A stretch of DNA of 64,000 nucleotides from an uncultured Desulfovibrio sp. GTDB taxonomy: Bacteria; Desulfobacterota; Desulfovibrionia; Desulfovibrionales; Desulfovibrionaceae. Position numbers and translations under genes: made by a program. Positions within the stretch are counted from its first letter, which is position 1. Each line of letters starts with the position of its first letter. The DNA lies in the NCBI GenBank assembly GCA_913060505.1, contig CAJXRQ010000007.1:54184-118183 (forward strand). Direction: 5' to 3'. The notes beneath the pieces were generated by a model that was not told the DNA's origin, did not search any database, and saw only the letters and a program-made list of their open reading frames with translations. Shown here one piece after another: positions 16,813 to 25,708 of the stretch.

Positions 16813-17142
16813 CTAGGACGCCACGGCCTCGTCAACAGAGGAATAAAACTCGAACATGGCCGTAAAGCCGGAAACACGAAAGACTTCCTCCACCATGCCG
16901 GCCAAGCCTGCAAACACGATCTTCCCACTGGAGGCATGTGCCTTCTTTCCGGCAGCGAGAATGGAACGCAAACCGGCGGAACTGATGTACTCCAATCCAG
17001 CCAAATCCAACGCAACCTTCAGGGGAACAACATCCTGAATGGTCTGAAAGGATTTGTCGAAATCAGGCGCGGTCGCAGCATCAAGACGCCCATGGACCGT
17101 CATTATCTGCCAGTCTCCGCGCTGCTCGTTGGTGATATCCAT
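16813..17142 (-). CDS. STAS-domain anti-sigma factor antagonist
   Basis: 109 residues forming one STAS domain. LEYISSAGLRSI carries the conserved serine pair that the partner kinase phosphorylates in SpoIIAA/RsbV proteins. Unphosphorylated protein would bind the RsbW-like kinase and free its target. It sits 3 bases after the phosphatase gene, and its partner kinase follows 8 bases later. Confidence 0.92.
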   Translation of the reverse strand: MDITNEQRGDWQIMTVHGRLDAATAPDFDKSFQTIQDVVPLKVALDLAGLEYISSAGLRSILAAGKKAHASSGKIVFAGLAGMVEEVFRVSGFTAMFEFYSSVDEAVAS

Positions 17143-17145
17143 AAA

Positions 17146-19092
17146 TCATGACTCCTTATTCGTGCCGAGCGGCCCATGGAATTGCATGGCCAGCATGGTT
17201 ATGTCGTCCGACTGTTCAGCCCCGCCGGTAAAAGCCTTGATGGAGACATCCACTGCCGTCACCAACTCCTGCGCAGGGACAGCCCCCAAAGTACCCAGCA
17301 ACTCCAGCAAACGGGGGTCGGAATACATGTTCCTGTCCCCGTCCATGGCTTCGGTAACGCCGTCCGTATAAATAAACAGGCTGTCGCCGGGCTCCATGCG
17401 CATTGTTTTGGTTGAGTATTCCATATCTTCCATAACGCCCGCAACAGGTTCGTTCAGCGGCGGCACCCATTCCGGCTCACTCCCTTTTCTCAAAAATACG
17501 GGCGGATTGTGGCCTGCATTGGCGTAGCGGGTCTCTCCCGTTTCAATATCAACGATAGCCAGAAACAGGGTCACGAACATGCAGGATTCGTTTTCCGCGG
17601 CAAGATCCGCGTTGACCTTGGAAAGGATCGGCCCCGGATCAAGGCCGCGTTCGGCCACAACCTTGAGCAATGTCTTGGTCACAGCCATGAAAAAGGCTGC
17701 CGGAACGCCTTTGCCCGAAACATCGCCCACCAGAAAGCAGAAATGCCGGTCATCCACAAAAAAGAAATCGTACAGGTCGCCCCCGACCTCCTTGGCAGGT
17801 TCGATGGAGGCATACACGTCAAACTCGCTTCGTTCCGGGAAAGGAGGAAACAACTTGGGCAAAATGCCCATCTGGATTTCCCGGGCAATGCGCAGTTCGG
17901 ATTCTATACGCTCCCGTTCCGCCGTGGCCGTCGTCAGATTGGCAATGTATTCCTTGAGGGACGTCTTCATGGTCTTGAACGATGTGGCCAGTTCGCCCAC
18001 CTCGTCCCGGGTGCGGATTTCGGGAACCTTCTGGTCAAGATCGCCCGAGGCCACACGGTTGGCCACCACGGTCAACTTCCGCAACGGCCGGGTAATGCCG
18101 CCGGAAATAAAAATGACCAGTGCAGCCAAAGCCAGAAAACCGGCAAGACCTATGATGGCCACTGTATGCGATAAATGCGTCACTCCCGCCAACATTTCAT
18201 CCTTGGGGAACACGATGGCCAGAGACCAATTTTCCGCAGGCAATGGCATGTAATAGAGAAAGACATCTCCCACGCCCGGAAGATCCTTCAACTCCCGATA
18301 CCCGGACTTGCCTTGCACCATGGCGCGTCCGACGTCACGAAGTTCCGGGACACCACGCTCTTCGGCCCACGTAAAAATGGTCTCGTTCATTATTAGATCG
18401 GGATTCGGGCTGGATATGAACGTACCGTACCGCGAAAGAAGAAAAACGTGCCCCGAGTCGTAAACATCGACTTCGCTGATCATGGACTGCAACCATGTCA
18501 GGTCGATATCCGCCGTGACTACACCGGCAAACGTCCGCTTACCGTCAACTTGCCGGTAAAACGGTACGGAATAGGTACACATGAGCGCATGACCGCCGCC
18601 TTCGTCGTAATACGGTTCGGTCCAGATTGCCTTGTCCAACTCCTTGGCCAACTGATACCAGTCCATATGAAAATAGCGATAATCCCTGCTCCCCAGATTG
18701 GTGGAAGCAATGCGGTTTTGCGAGCGGTAATGATAGGGAGCGAAATAAAGCCTTGCTGGATCAAAAGAGTAAGGTTCAAAAGCTATGGCCGTACCGAATA
18801 TCTCGGGATTGCCCGCCAGCACCCTGCGGCCCAAGTCATCAATGAGTTTCGGTGAAATTTCCGCGTCCTCAAGCGTATAGGCTATGCTGTCCGCCACTTT
18901 CTGGACGGCATAAAGCACCTTGCTGATGCGGGCGCTGGTCGCCTGGGCCAGCCCGGCTCCGGTATGCTCGTCCTGGCTGATGATAATGTTGCGGGAAACA
19001 ACGTAATTGTACCAGACGATGCCAGTAAGAATGACAAGGGAGCAGGCCAGAATCAGTACGGCCAGCCGGACGGCTATTCCGGTTCGTTTCAT
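17146..19092 (-). CDS. Membrane sensor with dCache-like, HAMP and SpoIIE-type PP2C phosphatase domains
   Basis: 648 residues. The start is the ATG at 19092 because it overlaps the upstream stop in an ATGA. A membrane helix at residues 5-30 is followed by a periplasmic double-Cache-like domain of about 280 residues (FDPARLYFAPYHYRS, then DIDLTWLQ). A second helix lies near 315-340, then HAMP (RPLRKLTVVANRVASGDL), then a PP2C SpoIIE domain. Its metal-binding Asp residues are in GGDLYDFF, GDVSGKG and YTDGVTEA. It would dephosphorylate the STAS protein encoded next, in response to a periplasmic signal. Confidence 0.92.
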   Translation of the reverse strand: MKRTGIAVRLAVLILACSLVILTGIVWYNYVVSRNIIISQDEHTGAGLAQATSARISKVLYAVQKVADSIAYTLEDAEISPKLIDDLGRRVLAGNPEIFGTAIAFEPYSFDPARLYFAPYHYRSQNRIASTNLGSRDYRYFHMDWYQLAKELDKAIWTEPYYDEGGGHALMCTYSVPFYRQVDGKRTFAGVVTADIDLTWLQSMISEVDVYDSGHVFLLSRYGTFISSPNPDLIMNETIFTWAEERGVPELRDVGRAMVQGKSGYRELKDLPGVGDVFLYYMPLPAENWSLAIVFPKDEMLAGVTHLSHTVAIIGLAGFLALAALVIFISGGITRPLRKLTVVANRVASGDLDQKVPEIRTRDEVGELATSFKTMKTSLKEYIANLTTATAERERIESELRIAREIQMGILPKLFPPFPERSEFDVYASIEPAKEVGGDLYDFFFVDDRHFCFLVGDVSGKGVPAAFFMAVTKTLLKVVAERGLDPGPILSKVNADLAAENESCMFVTLFLAIVDIETGETRYANAGHNPPVFLRKGSEPEWVPPLNEPVAGVMEDMEYSTKTMRMEPGDSLFIYTDGVTEAMDGDRNMYSDPRLLELLGTLGAVPAQELVTAVDVSIKAFTGGAEQSDDITMLAMQFHGPLGTNKES

Positions 19093-20108
19093 TGCGTCGG
19101 CCCCTTGTAAAATTGCTTGTATTCCGGCGCGGCCCAAATGAAACCGTTGCTGAGGAGTGTGGCTTTGGTGCGCTCAAAATCCCCACGGCGAAGCACACCG
19201 ATCGGCTGTGGCGCCCCGTCGAGAATAATATCTTTCATCCGGGCGAGCATCCAGCGCTGATGGGAGCGGTTTGCCCGTACCTTCTGTTTTCTCATGCGCT
19301 TGAGAACAATCTCCAACGCCTCGTCAGGATGGGCGAAGGCATACCGCCAGCCTTCAAGCGATCCTTCAAGCACGGCGCGGCACATGGCGGGATCGTTCTG
19401 CCATGTTTTTTCCAGGCAATATATGCCGTCTTCCGGGAAATCGAGATCAAGCTCGCTGAAAAAGAAAGTGACCATTTCATCCGGGTCCAGCCCGTAGGAC
19501 ATGAGCGTGTGGTATTCGTTGTACCACATGGCGGAAACAGCATCCAAACCGCCGCGCATGAACAGGTCGAACGAAGGCGACTGCTGCACCACATCCACCT
19601 TGATGCCCAGCCGCTTGAACAAGGCACGTGGCTGCACCTGAAACTGGCGGCCCCACATGCCGATTCGTGCGCCTTCAAGATCAGGCAATCCCGTAATGCC
19701 ACTGCTCTTGCGAGCCACGAGCATAAGCGCGGATTGCTGAACTATCTGGCCAATGTTAACCAATTTGACGCCCGCGCCCCGCTTCTCAATGGCCGCGGAC
19801 AAAAACATGGTGCCAAACTCCGCTTTTCCCGAATCGATATAGTCAGAGGGCAACACGTCCGCCCCGCCGGGCACAATTCTGAGATCCACACCGCGCTTGG
19901 TATAAAAGCCCTTTTCCTGCGCCACAAAATACCCGGCGAACTGGGCCTGCGCGTACCACTGCAAGACAAGCCGCGCACGCCGGGGTGGCTCGGACCTCGC
20001 CGAAACAGGGCAAACAAGCACCGCAAACACGATCCACAACATTCCCCAGCGAAACACCGCATCCTCCCGCAAATAGTTCATACTGCATATGCCACGCAGT
20101 ATGGGCAT
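19089..20108 (-). CDS. Periplasmic NMT1/THI5-like binding protein
   Basis: Up to 339 residues; a start at 20081 is also possible and would place the signal peptide (hydrophobic core GMLWIVFAVLVCPVSA) closer to the N-terminus. The mature protein begins with LVLQWYAQAQFAGYFVAQEKGFY, characteristic of NMT1/THI5 proteins that bind pyrimidine precursors or similar small ligands. No ABC permease or ATPase gene is nearby. Instead its stop overlaps the start of the Cache-PP2C sensor. It is therefore likely to deliver a ligand to that sensor rather than feed a transporter. Confidence 0.85.
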   Translation of the reverse strand: MPILRGICSMNYLREDAVFRWGMLWIVFAVLVCPVSARSEPPRRARLVLQWYAQAQFAGYFVAQEKGFYTKRGVDLRIVPGGADVLPSDYIDSGKAEFGTMFLSAAIEKRGAGVKLVNIGQIVQQSALMLVARKSSGITGLPDLEGARIGMWGRQFQVQPRALFKRLGIKVDVVQQSPSFDLFMRGGLDAVSAMWYNEYHTLMSYGLDPDEMVTFFFSELDLDFPEDGIYCLEKTWQNDPAMCRAVLEGSLEGWRYAFAHPDEALEIVLKRMRKQKVRANRSHQRWMLARMKDIILDGAPQPIGVLRRGDFERTKATLLSNGFIWAAPEYKQFYKGPTQ

Positions 20109-20162
20109 GCATAGCAGGTCTTGGCCAGAGATGGAATCGGCTTATACCAAACGAAAAACAAA

Positions 20163-20209
20163 AAAAGAGCGGAACCATTACACGCTGGCCGTAGAGGTTC
20201 CGCTCTTTT
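20163..20209 (-). terminator. Bidirectional Rho-independent terminator
   Basis: AAAAGAGCGGAACC at 20163-20176 is perfectly repeated in inverse at 20196-20209. It lies about 53 bases past the stop of the dehydrogenase gene and upstream of the signalling operon, separating the two transcripts. Confidence 0.85.
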
Positions 20210-20261
20210 CAATAACGATGTCAGGCAGCTACAATCTGCCTTCATGCACGCATGGCAACAC

Positions 20262-21137
20262 TTAGCTGCTCATGGAATCCAGCACCTTGTACAGGGCCTG
20301 CGTTCCAAGTTCCTCATAGCCCTGCCCCATGGCGGCAATATAGAACTGGTTCACCAGAGCAAGACCGGGAAGTCCCAGATTCATGGCCCGGGCTTCGGCC
20401 AGAGCTATGCCCATGTCCTTGACGAAATGCTTGATGAAAAATCCCGGATCAAAATCACCCTTGGCAATGCGCGGCCCGAGGTTGTTGATGGACCACGAAC
20501 CGGCCGCTCCGGTGCCGATCACGCTGATGACCTCTTCCATATCCATGCCTGCACGATGCGCATACAGCAACGATTCCACCGTACCGATCATGGTTCCGGC
20601 AATGAGAATCTGGTTGCTCATCTTGGTATGCTGCCCGGCTCCGGGACCGCCCATGAGCCGAATGTTGTTGCCCATGGCCTCAAACAGGTCATGCACGGCG
20701 TCAAATGTCTTTTTGTCGCCTCCGGTCATGATGGCCAGCGTGCCGTTGCGTGCGCCAAGGTCGCCGCCGGAAACCGGAGCGTCCAGCGCGGCCACACCTT
20801 TCTTGGCGCAGGCCTCGTGGATACGTTTGGCCAGCGAAGGCTCGGAAGTGGTCATATCCACAATAATAGTGCCGGGCTTGGCGTTTTCCAGCACACCGTT
20901 TTCACCCAGAATGGTCTGTTCCACATCATGAGGAAAGCCCACGATAGTGAAAACAACGTCCGCCTGCCTGGCAACTTCCGCAGGAGAGTCGCACCAAACG
21001 GCCCCGGCCTGCACCAGTTCGTCAGCCTTGGATTTTGTGCGGTTGAACACGAACGCCTCGTGTCCGGCCTTGATCAAGTGCATGCACATGGATTTGCCCA
21101 TGACGCCTGTGCCGATCCATCCTATCTTGCGTGACAT
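20262..21137 (-). CDS. NAD(P)-dependent beta-hydroxyacid dehydrogenase (3-hydroxyisobutyrate dehydrogenase family)
   Basis: 291 residues from the ATG at 21137, with AAGGAA 9 bases upstream. The dinucleotide site is IGWIGTGVMGKSM, the substrate-binding motif is DAPVSGGDLGAR, and the catalytic Lys is in GAGQHTKMSNQI. The family includes 3-hydroxyisobutyrate, tartronate-semialdehyde and related reductases; the exact substrate cannot be told. Alone in its transcript, flanked by a strong terminator. Confidence 0.88.
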   Translation of the reverse strand: MSRKIGWIGTGVMGKSMCMHLIKAGHEAFVFNRTKSKADELVQAGAVWCDSPAEVARQADVVFTIVGFPHDVEQTILGENGVLENAKPGTIIVDMTTSEPSLAKRIHEACAKKGVAALDAPVSGGDLGARNGTLAIMTGGDKKTFDAVHDLFEAMGNNIRLMGGPGAGQHTKMSNQILIAGTMIGTVESLLYAHRAGMDMEEVISVIGTGAAGSWSINNLGPRIAKGDFDPGFFIKHFVKDMGIALAEARAMNLGLPGLALVNQFYIAAMGQGYEELGTQALYKVLDSMSS

Positions 21138-21232
21138 GTCGACTTTCCTTTTCTTTTCAAAATTATCATTCAAAACCGCCCCGGAACGTCCCTCTCACAG
21201 TGCACTCCGGCGGCAAGCATCCTATAAAAATG

Positions 21233-22111
21233 TTACAACTCAAAAGGAGTCAGGCTTTCAAAACCGTCCTCGGTAATGACGATGGTTTGCTCAAACTGTG
21301 CGGAAAGGGAGCCGTCCCGCGTTACGGCGGTCCAGCCGTCTTCGAGCACGCGCACTTCCTTGCCGCCGAGGTTGATCATCGGTTCCACCGTAAAGGTCAT
21401 ACCCGGCACAAGCGGCACGTTGCCCCAGTTTGACCGGTAGTGGGGAACATTGGGAGCCTCATGGAAATCAAGACCCACGCCGTGGCCCATGTATTCGCGC
21501 ACCACGGAGCAGCCCTGTCCCTCGGCGTATTTCTGGATGGCCGTGGAAATATCGTTAATGATGTTGCCGGGCTTGGCCTGTTCCAGCCCGATCCGCAGGC
21601 TCTCACGGGTGACGTCCACAATTTTGCAGGCATCCTTTGACGGGGTTCCCACAAAAAACGTCTGGTTGCAGTCCGCATAATAGCCGTCGAGGATGGAAGT
21701 TATGTCCACGTTGACGATATCGCCGTCCTTGAGCGTGTATTCTCCGGGAATACCGTGGCAGATAACTTCGTTGGGAGAAACGCAAACGCTCTTGGGGAAG
21801 CCATGGTAATTCAGCGGCGCGCAAATGGCGTTGTTCTTCACGGTGAATTCATGCACGACCCGATCAATTCCCTCGGTCTGCACGCCCGGCCGGATCAATT
21901 CCTTCACAATGTCGAAAGTTTGCATGACCAGCTTGCCGCAACGGCGGATACCCTCGATCTGTTCCGGCGTTTTCAAACGTACCTTGTACTGCCTGTAAAA
22001 TTCCTCGGCAGGAGTCACATGGCTCGCCTTTTCCGAACCGAGGCAGCATTTCTTGTATTTCTTGCCACTGCCGCAGGGGCAGGGATCGTTGCGTCCGACC
22101 TTCAAATGCAT
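21233..22111 (-). CDS. map: Type I methionine aminopeptidase with N-terminal SEC-C zinc motif
   Basis: 292 residues from the ATG at 22111 (AGGAG upstream). Residues 7-25 carry the SEC-C motif NDPCPCGSGKKYKKCC, found on SecA and on some aminopeptidases. The catalytic domain has the five metal ligands: Asp in NVDITS, Asp in YYADCN, His in GHGVGLDFHEAP, Glu in FTVEPMI and Glu in AQFEQT. It removes the initiator methionine from new proteins in the cytoplasm. The SEC-C piece probably helps ribosome or partner docking. Confidence 0.93.
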   Translation of the reverse strand: MHLKVGRNDPCPCGSGKKYKKCCLGSEKASHVTPAEEFYRQYKVRLKTPEQIEGIRRCGKLVMQTFDIVKELIRPGVQTEGIDRVVHEFTVKNNAICAPLNYHGFPKSVCVSPNEVICHGIPGEYTLKDGDIVNVDITSILDGYYADCNQTFFVGTPSKDACKIVDVTRESLRIGLEQAKPGNIINDISTAIQKYAEGQGCSVVREYMGHGVGLDFHEAPNVPHYRSNWGNVPLVPGMTFTVEPMINLGGKEVRVLEDGWTAVTRDGSLSAQFEQTIVITEDGFESLTPFEL

Positions 22112-22401
22112 CAAGAATCTCCTGAATAAACATTGCGGCGAGCCTGTACCCGTCGAAGGGGGCCATGTTTACAAAAACCCCCGCGATTGAAAAGTGTTGA
22201 AATGAAAAAAAGAAATGAGAATTAAATATCAATGTATTACATGACGATATGCAGCGTTCTCGTTCAAATTTCATCGGTGAATATACTTTCCGCCCTCCTG
22301 ATGCCCTCCTGCACACTTTTATAATTTGATTTATAAAATACAATCGATAAACCTCCTATACGCGGAAAATCCCGCTTCAACGAACATCATGGAGGCTTAT
22401 G

Positions 22402-23241
22402 ATGTCGCACAAAAAATTACCATTCGCTCTTGGATTCCTGCTGTTCATTTTGCTGGCAAGCTGGTCGTTTCCCGTCATGGCCGAGCAGTCAGCACAGGAC
22501 GAAAAAGATGAAATTTTCATGCTGACGGCCTATTCGGTGGTACTGAACGACTGGCAGCAATCCAGTCCGCACAAACGGGGCCATAACATCGGATCGATCC
22601 TTGTGGACGACAAAGGCCAGATTGTCTGGTGGGCAAGAAACTGCAACGCCATCTTGAACAATGGTACCCAGCATGGAGAAATACGCCTGATCGTTGGCTA
22701 CCTGAATCACACTCCGAACCGATCCACTTTGGACGGATATACGATCTATACGTCGCTGGAACCCTGCGCCCAGTGCAGCGGAATGATGGCGCTCACCAAA
22801 ACGGCCAGAACCGTATACGGCCAGACAGACCCCGCATACGGCAAAGCCATTGAACGGCTCGCCCTCGACAGCAAAAAATGGAACAAGGCCGGCTATACGC
22901 CATATCCTCGGGCGGACAAGCTCATCTCCGACCGCAGCAAAACCGAATTCTGCACCCAGCTGGAAGAAGCTTACGAAAAGGCACATATGCCCATCACGGC
23001 GTTCCTGCTCACGGATGAAGCCAAGAACATTTATCAGGCCGCCGCAAGCAAGCTCCAGAACTACAAAATCAAATACCTTGAAAACAAAAAAGTTCTGGAT
23101 AGCGCAAAGGAATTCCTCAAGACTCGTGTTTATCCGGGCGTCCCGCCGATCATTATCAAAGCGGAAGCAAAACCCGGCATGAGCATCCCCAAGGAAATGA
23201 AAGCCCCGCAGTCTTCCATGGGGAAAGCGGCAAACAATTAG
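22402..23241 (+). CDS. Exported cytidine/deoxycytidylate deaminase-fold protein
   Basis: 279 residues. ATG codons at 22399 and 22402 are both possible; the second has better spacing from GGAGG. A typical signal peptide (KK, then a hydrophobic core, then FPVMA before EQS) points to export to the periplasm. The mature part holds the deaminase zinc motifs HGEI (His and proton-shuttle Glu) and EPCAQCSGM (PC-x2-C), in the order and spacing of the tRNA-adenosine/guanine/cytidine deaminase superfamily. About 110 further residues at the C-terminus are Lys-rich with no known domain. These enzymes normally act on cytoplasmic nucleotides, so an exported form is unusual. Confidence 0.8.
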   Translation: MSHKKLPFALGFLLFILLASWSFPVMAEQSAQDEKDEIFMLTAYSVVLNDWQQSSPHKRGHNIGSILVDDKGQIVWWARNCNAILNNGTQHGEIRLIVGYLNHTPNRSTLDGYTIYTSLEPCAQCSGMMALTKTARTVYGQTDPAYGKAIERLALDSKKWNKAGYTPYPRADKLISDRSKTEFCTQLEEAYEKAHMPITAFLLTDEAKNIYQAAASKLQNYKIKYLENKKVLDSAKEFLKTRVYPGVPPIIIKAEAKPGMSIPKEMKAPQSSMGKAANN

Positions 23242-23272
23242 TCTGACAACAACGCACAATCATCCAACACAG

Positions 23273-23309
23273 AAAATCGGCTTGCGATATTTCCGCAAGC
23301 CGATTTTTT
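23273..23309. terminator. Bidirectional terminator between the deaminase and membrane protein genes
   Basis: AAAATCGGCTTGCG and its inverse repeat form a 14-bp stem with a loop of about 7 bases and a T run on the plus strand. It ends both convergent genes. Confidence 0.85.
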
Positions 23310-23349
23310 CTAATTAGGCGTATAATAACTTTCAAGGAACACATCTGAG

Positions 23350-23940
23350 TTATTCGCACTCACCATTCACCTCGGAATAAATCTTATTCAGTATTTTTGC
23401 ATCTTCTGCTGAAAAAATTGATATTATCGTATTTTCACTTGTATGGATTGCTTGAAAAGTGCTGTTTATCGGAAGAAAATCAATTTTTAAAGGACCAATA
23501 AATGGATCCTTTATATCCTTTGAAATCTTGATCATTTTCGTTTTCCAACACCACTTCAGGCTTGATACATATACACATCTTGATGATGATAATATTATCA
23601 CGTCAAAAGCAATTGATATTAAATAACAAATGGTCCCTATCGATAGTATCGACAGCCCAATAAAAACAAAAAACAATGCCAAAATATTAATATTTTCAAA
23701 ATCTTTGATACATATATAAAATAACACAGCTATTAAAACGGATAATGCTGGGAGCGCTAAAGGAAATGAACCACGCTTTGCAATATAAGCAACGGCTTTA
23801 CCCCCTTCTTCAACATCCTGTTTGAGTTTTTTTATGTGTGCTTCGCGAGAAAAAGTGTCACTTTTAAAAAAAAGGAGCATCACGGTAACAGGAAGAAACA
23901 ACAGGGAAAGCCAAAACAAACCGAACTCTAAATACGACAT
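23350..23940 (-). CDS. Hypothetical membrane protein
   Basis: 196 residues. Hydrophobic helices lie at about 5-25, 60-78 and 85-115, followed by a soluble C-terminal part of about 80 residues. No family is recognised. The gene is AT-rich compared with the surrounding housekeeping genes and stands alone, which suggests recent acquisition. The ribosome site before the ATG at 23940 is weak. Confidence 0.6.
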   Translation of the reverse strand: MSYLEFGLFWLSLLFLPVTVMLLFFKSDTFSREAHIKKLKQDVEEGGKAVAYIAKRGSFPLALPALSVLIAVLFYICIKDFENINILALFFVFIGLSILSIGTICYLISIAFDVIILSSSRCVYVSSLKWCWKTKMIKISKDIKDPFIGPLKIDFLPINSTFQAIHTSENTIISIFSAEDAKILNKIYSEVNGECE

Positions 23941-24096
23941 TATATTTTCAGTATTTCTAAAATTATGAAGTTGAGATTCAATCGATCAATGTTACCTTAG
24001 GAAGGTAAATATACTCCTGCTTATGCTTTTTCTTGTCAATACAACACTATAATGAAGATATATATGGTGCGAATGACGTCTACATTTATTCGACAT

Positions 24097-24131
24097 AAAA
24101 AAGCGGCCTGCGATATTCTCGCAAGCCGCTA
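24097..24131 (-). terminator. Rho-independent terminator after tRNA-Leu
   Basis: On the minus strand AGCGGCTTGCG pairs with CGCAGGCCGCT (one mismatch), followed by a T run, 11 bases past the tRNA 3' end. Confidence 0.85.
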
Positions 24132-24141
24132 ATTTCATTCG

Positions 24142-24228
24142 TGGTACCGGGAGAGAGACTCGAACTCTCAAGGGCGTGAACCCGGCGGATTTTGAATCCG
24201 CTGCGTCTACCAATTCCGCCATCCCGGC
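24142..24228 (-). tRNA. tRNA-Leu (anticodon CAA)
   Basis: 87 bases with the CCA end encoded. It has a seven-pair acceptor stem beginning GCCGGGA, the D-arm GGTAGACGC, the anticodon stem GCGGA/TCCGC with loop TTCAAAA (anticodon CAA, reading UUG), a long variable arm typical of leucine tRNA, and the T-arm GTTCGAGTC. Confidence 0.96.
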
Positions 24229-24240
24229 ACGAAGGAATCT

Positions 24241-24270
24241 TACATAAGGGTTACAATCCACTCCTGTCAA
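24241..24270 (-). promoter_or_regulatory. Sigma-70 promoter of tRNA-Leu
   Basis: A perfect -35 TTGACA (24265-24270) is 18 bases from the -10 candidate TATGTA (24241-24246), about 12 bases before the tRNA 5' end. The -10 match is only partial. Confidence 0.6.
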
Positions 24271-24372
24271 CGATTCTGTGCACCTAAAACGCATTTTTCC
24301 GCTTTGCTTGACGCAAAACCGCGCTGCGCCTACCTTCAAAGCCACCAAACCAACGACCAATCAGGAACGAGC

Positions 24373-25077
24373 ATGATCCCATTCGGTTCCCTTGCCAACG
24401 CAGCCACCATCATTCTCGGCAGCCTTGCCGGATGTCTGTTACACAGCCGTTTCCCGGACCGTATCCGGGTCATCGTCTTTCAGGGTCTCGGCCTGTGCAC
24501 ATTGCTCATCGGCCTGCAAATGGCCTTCAAGATGCAGGGGATACTGGTGGTTATCTTCAGTATTCTGGTGGGTGGTATTCTGGGAGAACTGCTACGGCTG
24601 GACACCCTGCTGGAACGGTTGGGCAACCGATTCAAATGCATGCTGGGTTCGGCCAACCCGAAATTCACCGAGGGACTGGTCACGGCCTCGCTCATCTATT
24701 GCATCGGCGCCATGGCCATTGTGGGGTCGCTGGAAGAAGGCGTGAATAACAACCCCACAGTGCTCTACACCAAAGCCATCCTGGATGGGTTCGCATCCGT
24801 GGCACTGGCTTCTTCCTTTGGTTCGGGAGTGCTGTTCTCCTTCATTCCGGTACTCATATACCAAGGCGCCATGACCTTGTTTGCCGGCTATTTGCAACAA
24901 TATATTTCGCCGGAACTCATCGCCCAGCTTTCCGCCACCGGCGGCCTGCTTATCGTGGGCATCAGCATCAATCTCATGGAAATCAAGGAAATCCGTTTAT
25001 CCAACCTGTTACCGGCCCTGCCATTGGTGCTGGTATTCACCCCGCTTTCCCACTGGATTTCAACCCTGTTCGCCTGA
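24373..25077 (+). CDS. DUF554 family membrane protein
   Basis: 234 residues from the ATG at 24373 (AGGA 6 bases upstream). It has six or seven hydrophobic helices and the family's features: GSLANAATIILGSLAG at the start, GGILGE near residue 65 and KAILDGFASV in the middle. The family is widespread in bacteria and its function is unknown. It divides outward from tRNA-Leu and stands alone. Confidence 0.88.
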   Translation: MIPFGSLANAATIILGSLAGCLLHSRFPDRIRVIVFQGLGLCTLLIGLQMAFKMQGILVVIFSILVGGILGELLRLDTLLERLGNRFKCMLGSANPKFTEGLVTASLIYCIGAMAIVGSLEEGVNNNPTVLYTKAILDGFASVALASSFGSGVLFSFIPVLIYQGAMTLFAGYLQQYISPELIAQLSATGGLLIVGISINLMEIKEIRLSNLLPALPLVLVFTPLSHWISTLFA

Positions 25078-25098
25078 TAATCCATCTTTTTTCGGCAA

Positions 25099-25127
25099 CA
25101 AAAAAACCCGTCCAAACAAGACGGGCC
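25099..25127 (-). terminator. Rho-independent terminator of the 25155 gene
   Basis: CCCGTC/GACGGG stem with a 7-base loop, followed on the minus strand by a run of seven to eight Ts, about 30 bases past the stop codon. Confidence 0.75.
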
Positions 25128-25154
25128 TCTTCAAAAACAATCTGAAACGAGCGG

Positions 25155-25619
25155 CTATTTCTTGGCAGCACACCCGCCACAGCCTTTGCGGATGGAACGG
25201 ATGGGCTTGTTCGGGTCCACCAGAACCGGTTCTTCATCCGGCTCCATTTGCCCCTTTTCCCGAGCATACTCGATAATATCCTCAAAAATGGTCTGCACCA
25301 CGTCCACAGGCACACAGTCCTTGGTCATGTCCTTGCGGTAGTCCGGCCTGTCGAATCCCTCGGCCCAATCCCTGGAACGCAACTCGCTCCACGCGCCGAT
25401 GCCCGGAGCATCGATAGGCTTGCTGACCTGACGGACAGTAACGTCGAAACTCTTGTATTCATGCACATCGTCGAGCGTTTCCGCCGGTTCGCACCCATGC
25501 ATGTTGCTGGCCTGAATGGACATGACCAGCTTGAAACCGATGGCGATTTCCTTGAAATAGCGTCCAAATTCATCGTCTCTGGACACTTCCTCCAACATTT
25601 CCCTGAAATCACGAGCCAT
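25155..25619 (-). CDS. Conserved-looking hypothetical protein with C-terminal CGGC motif
   Basis: 154 residues; AAGGAG lies 9 bases before the ATG at 25619. The protein is acidic and helical, with no signal peptide or membrane helix. It ends in KGCGGCAAKK, a CxxC pair in a Gly-rich tail that could bind a metal. I do not recognise the family. It is followed by its own terminator. Confidence 0.65.
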   Translation of the reverse strand: MARDFREMLEEVSRDDEFGRYFKEIAIGFKLVMSIQASNMHGCEPAETLDDVHEYKSFDVTVRQVSKPIDAPGIGAWSELRSRDWAEGFDRPDYRKDMTKDCVPVDVVQTIFEDIIEYAREKGQMEPDEEPVLVDPNKPIRSIRKGCGGCAAKK

Positions 25620-25708
25620 GTGTCAAAACTCCTTGTTATTGAAACCCCACAGGCTTTTGTTCCAGATATTAGGGATAAAGACAAGCCGTTCCCGGCACTT
25701 GCGCCGTC

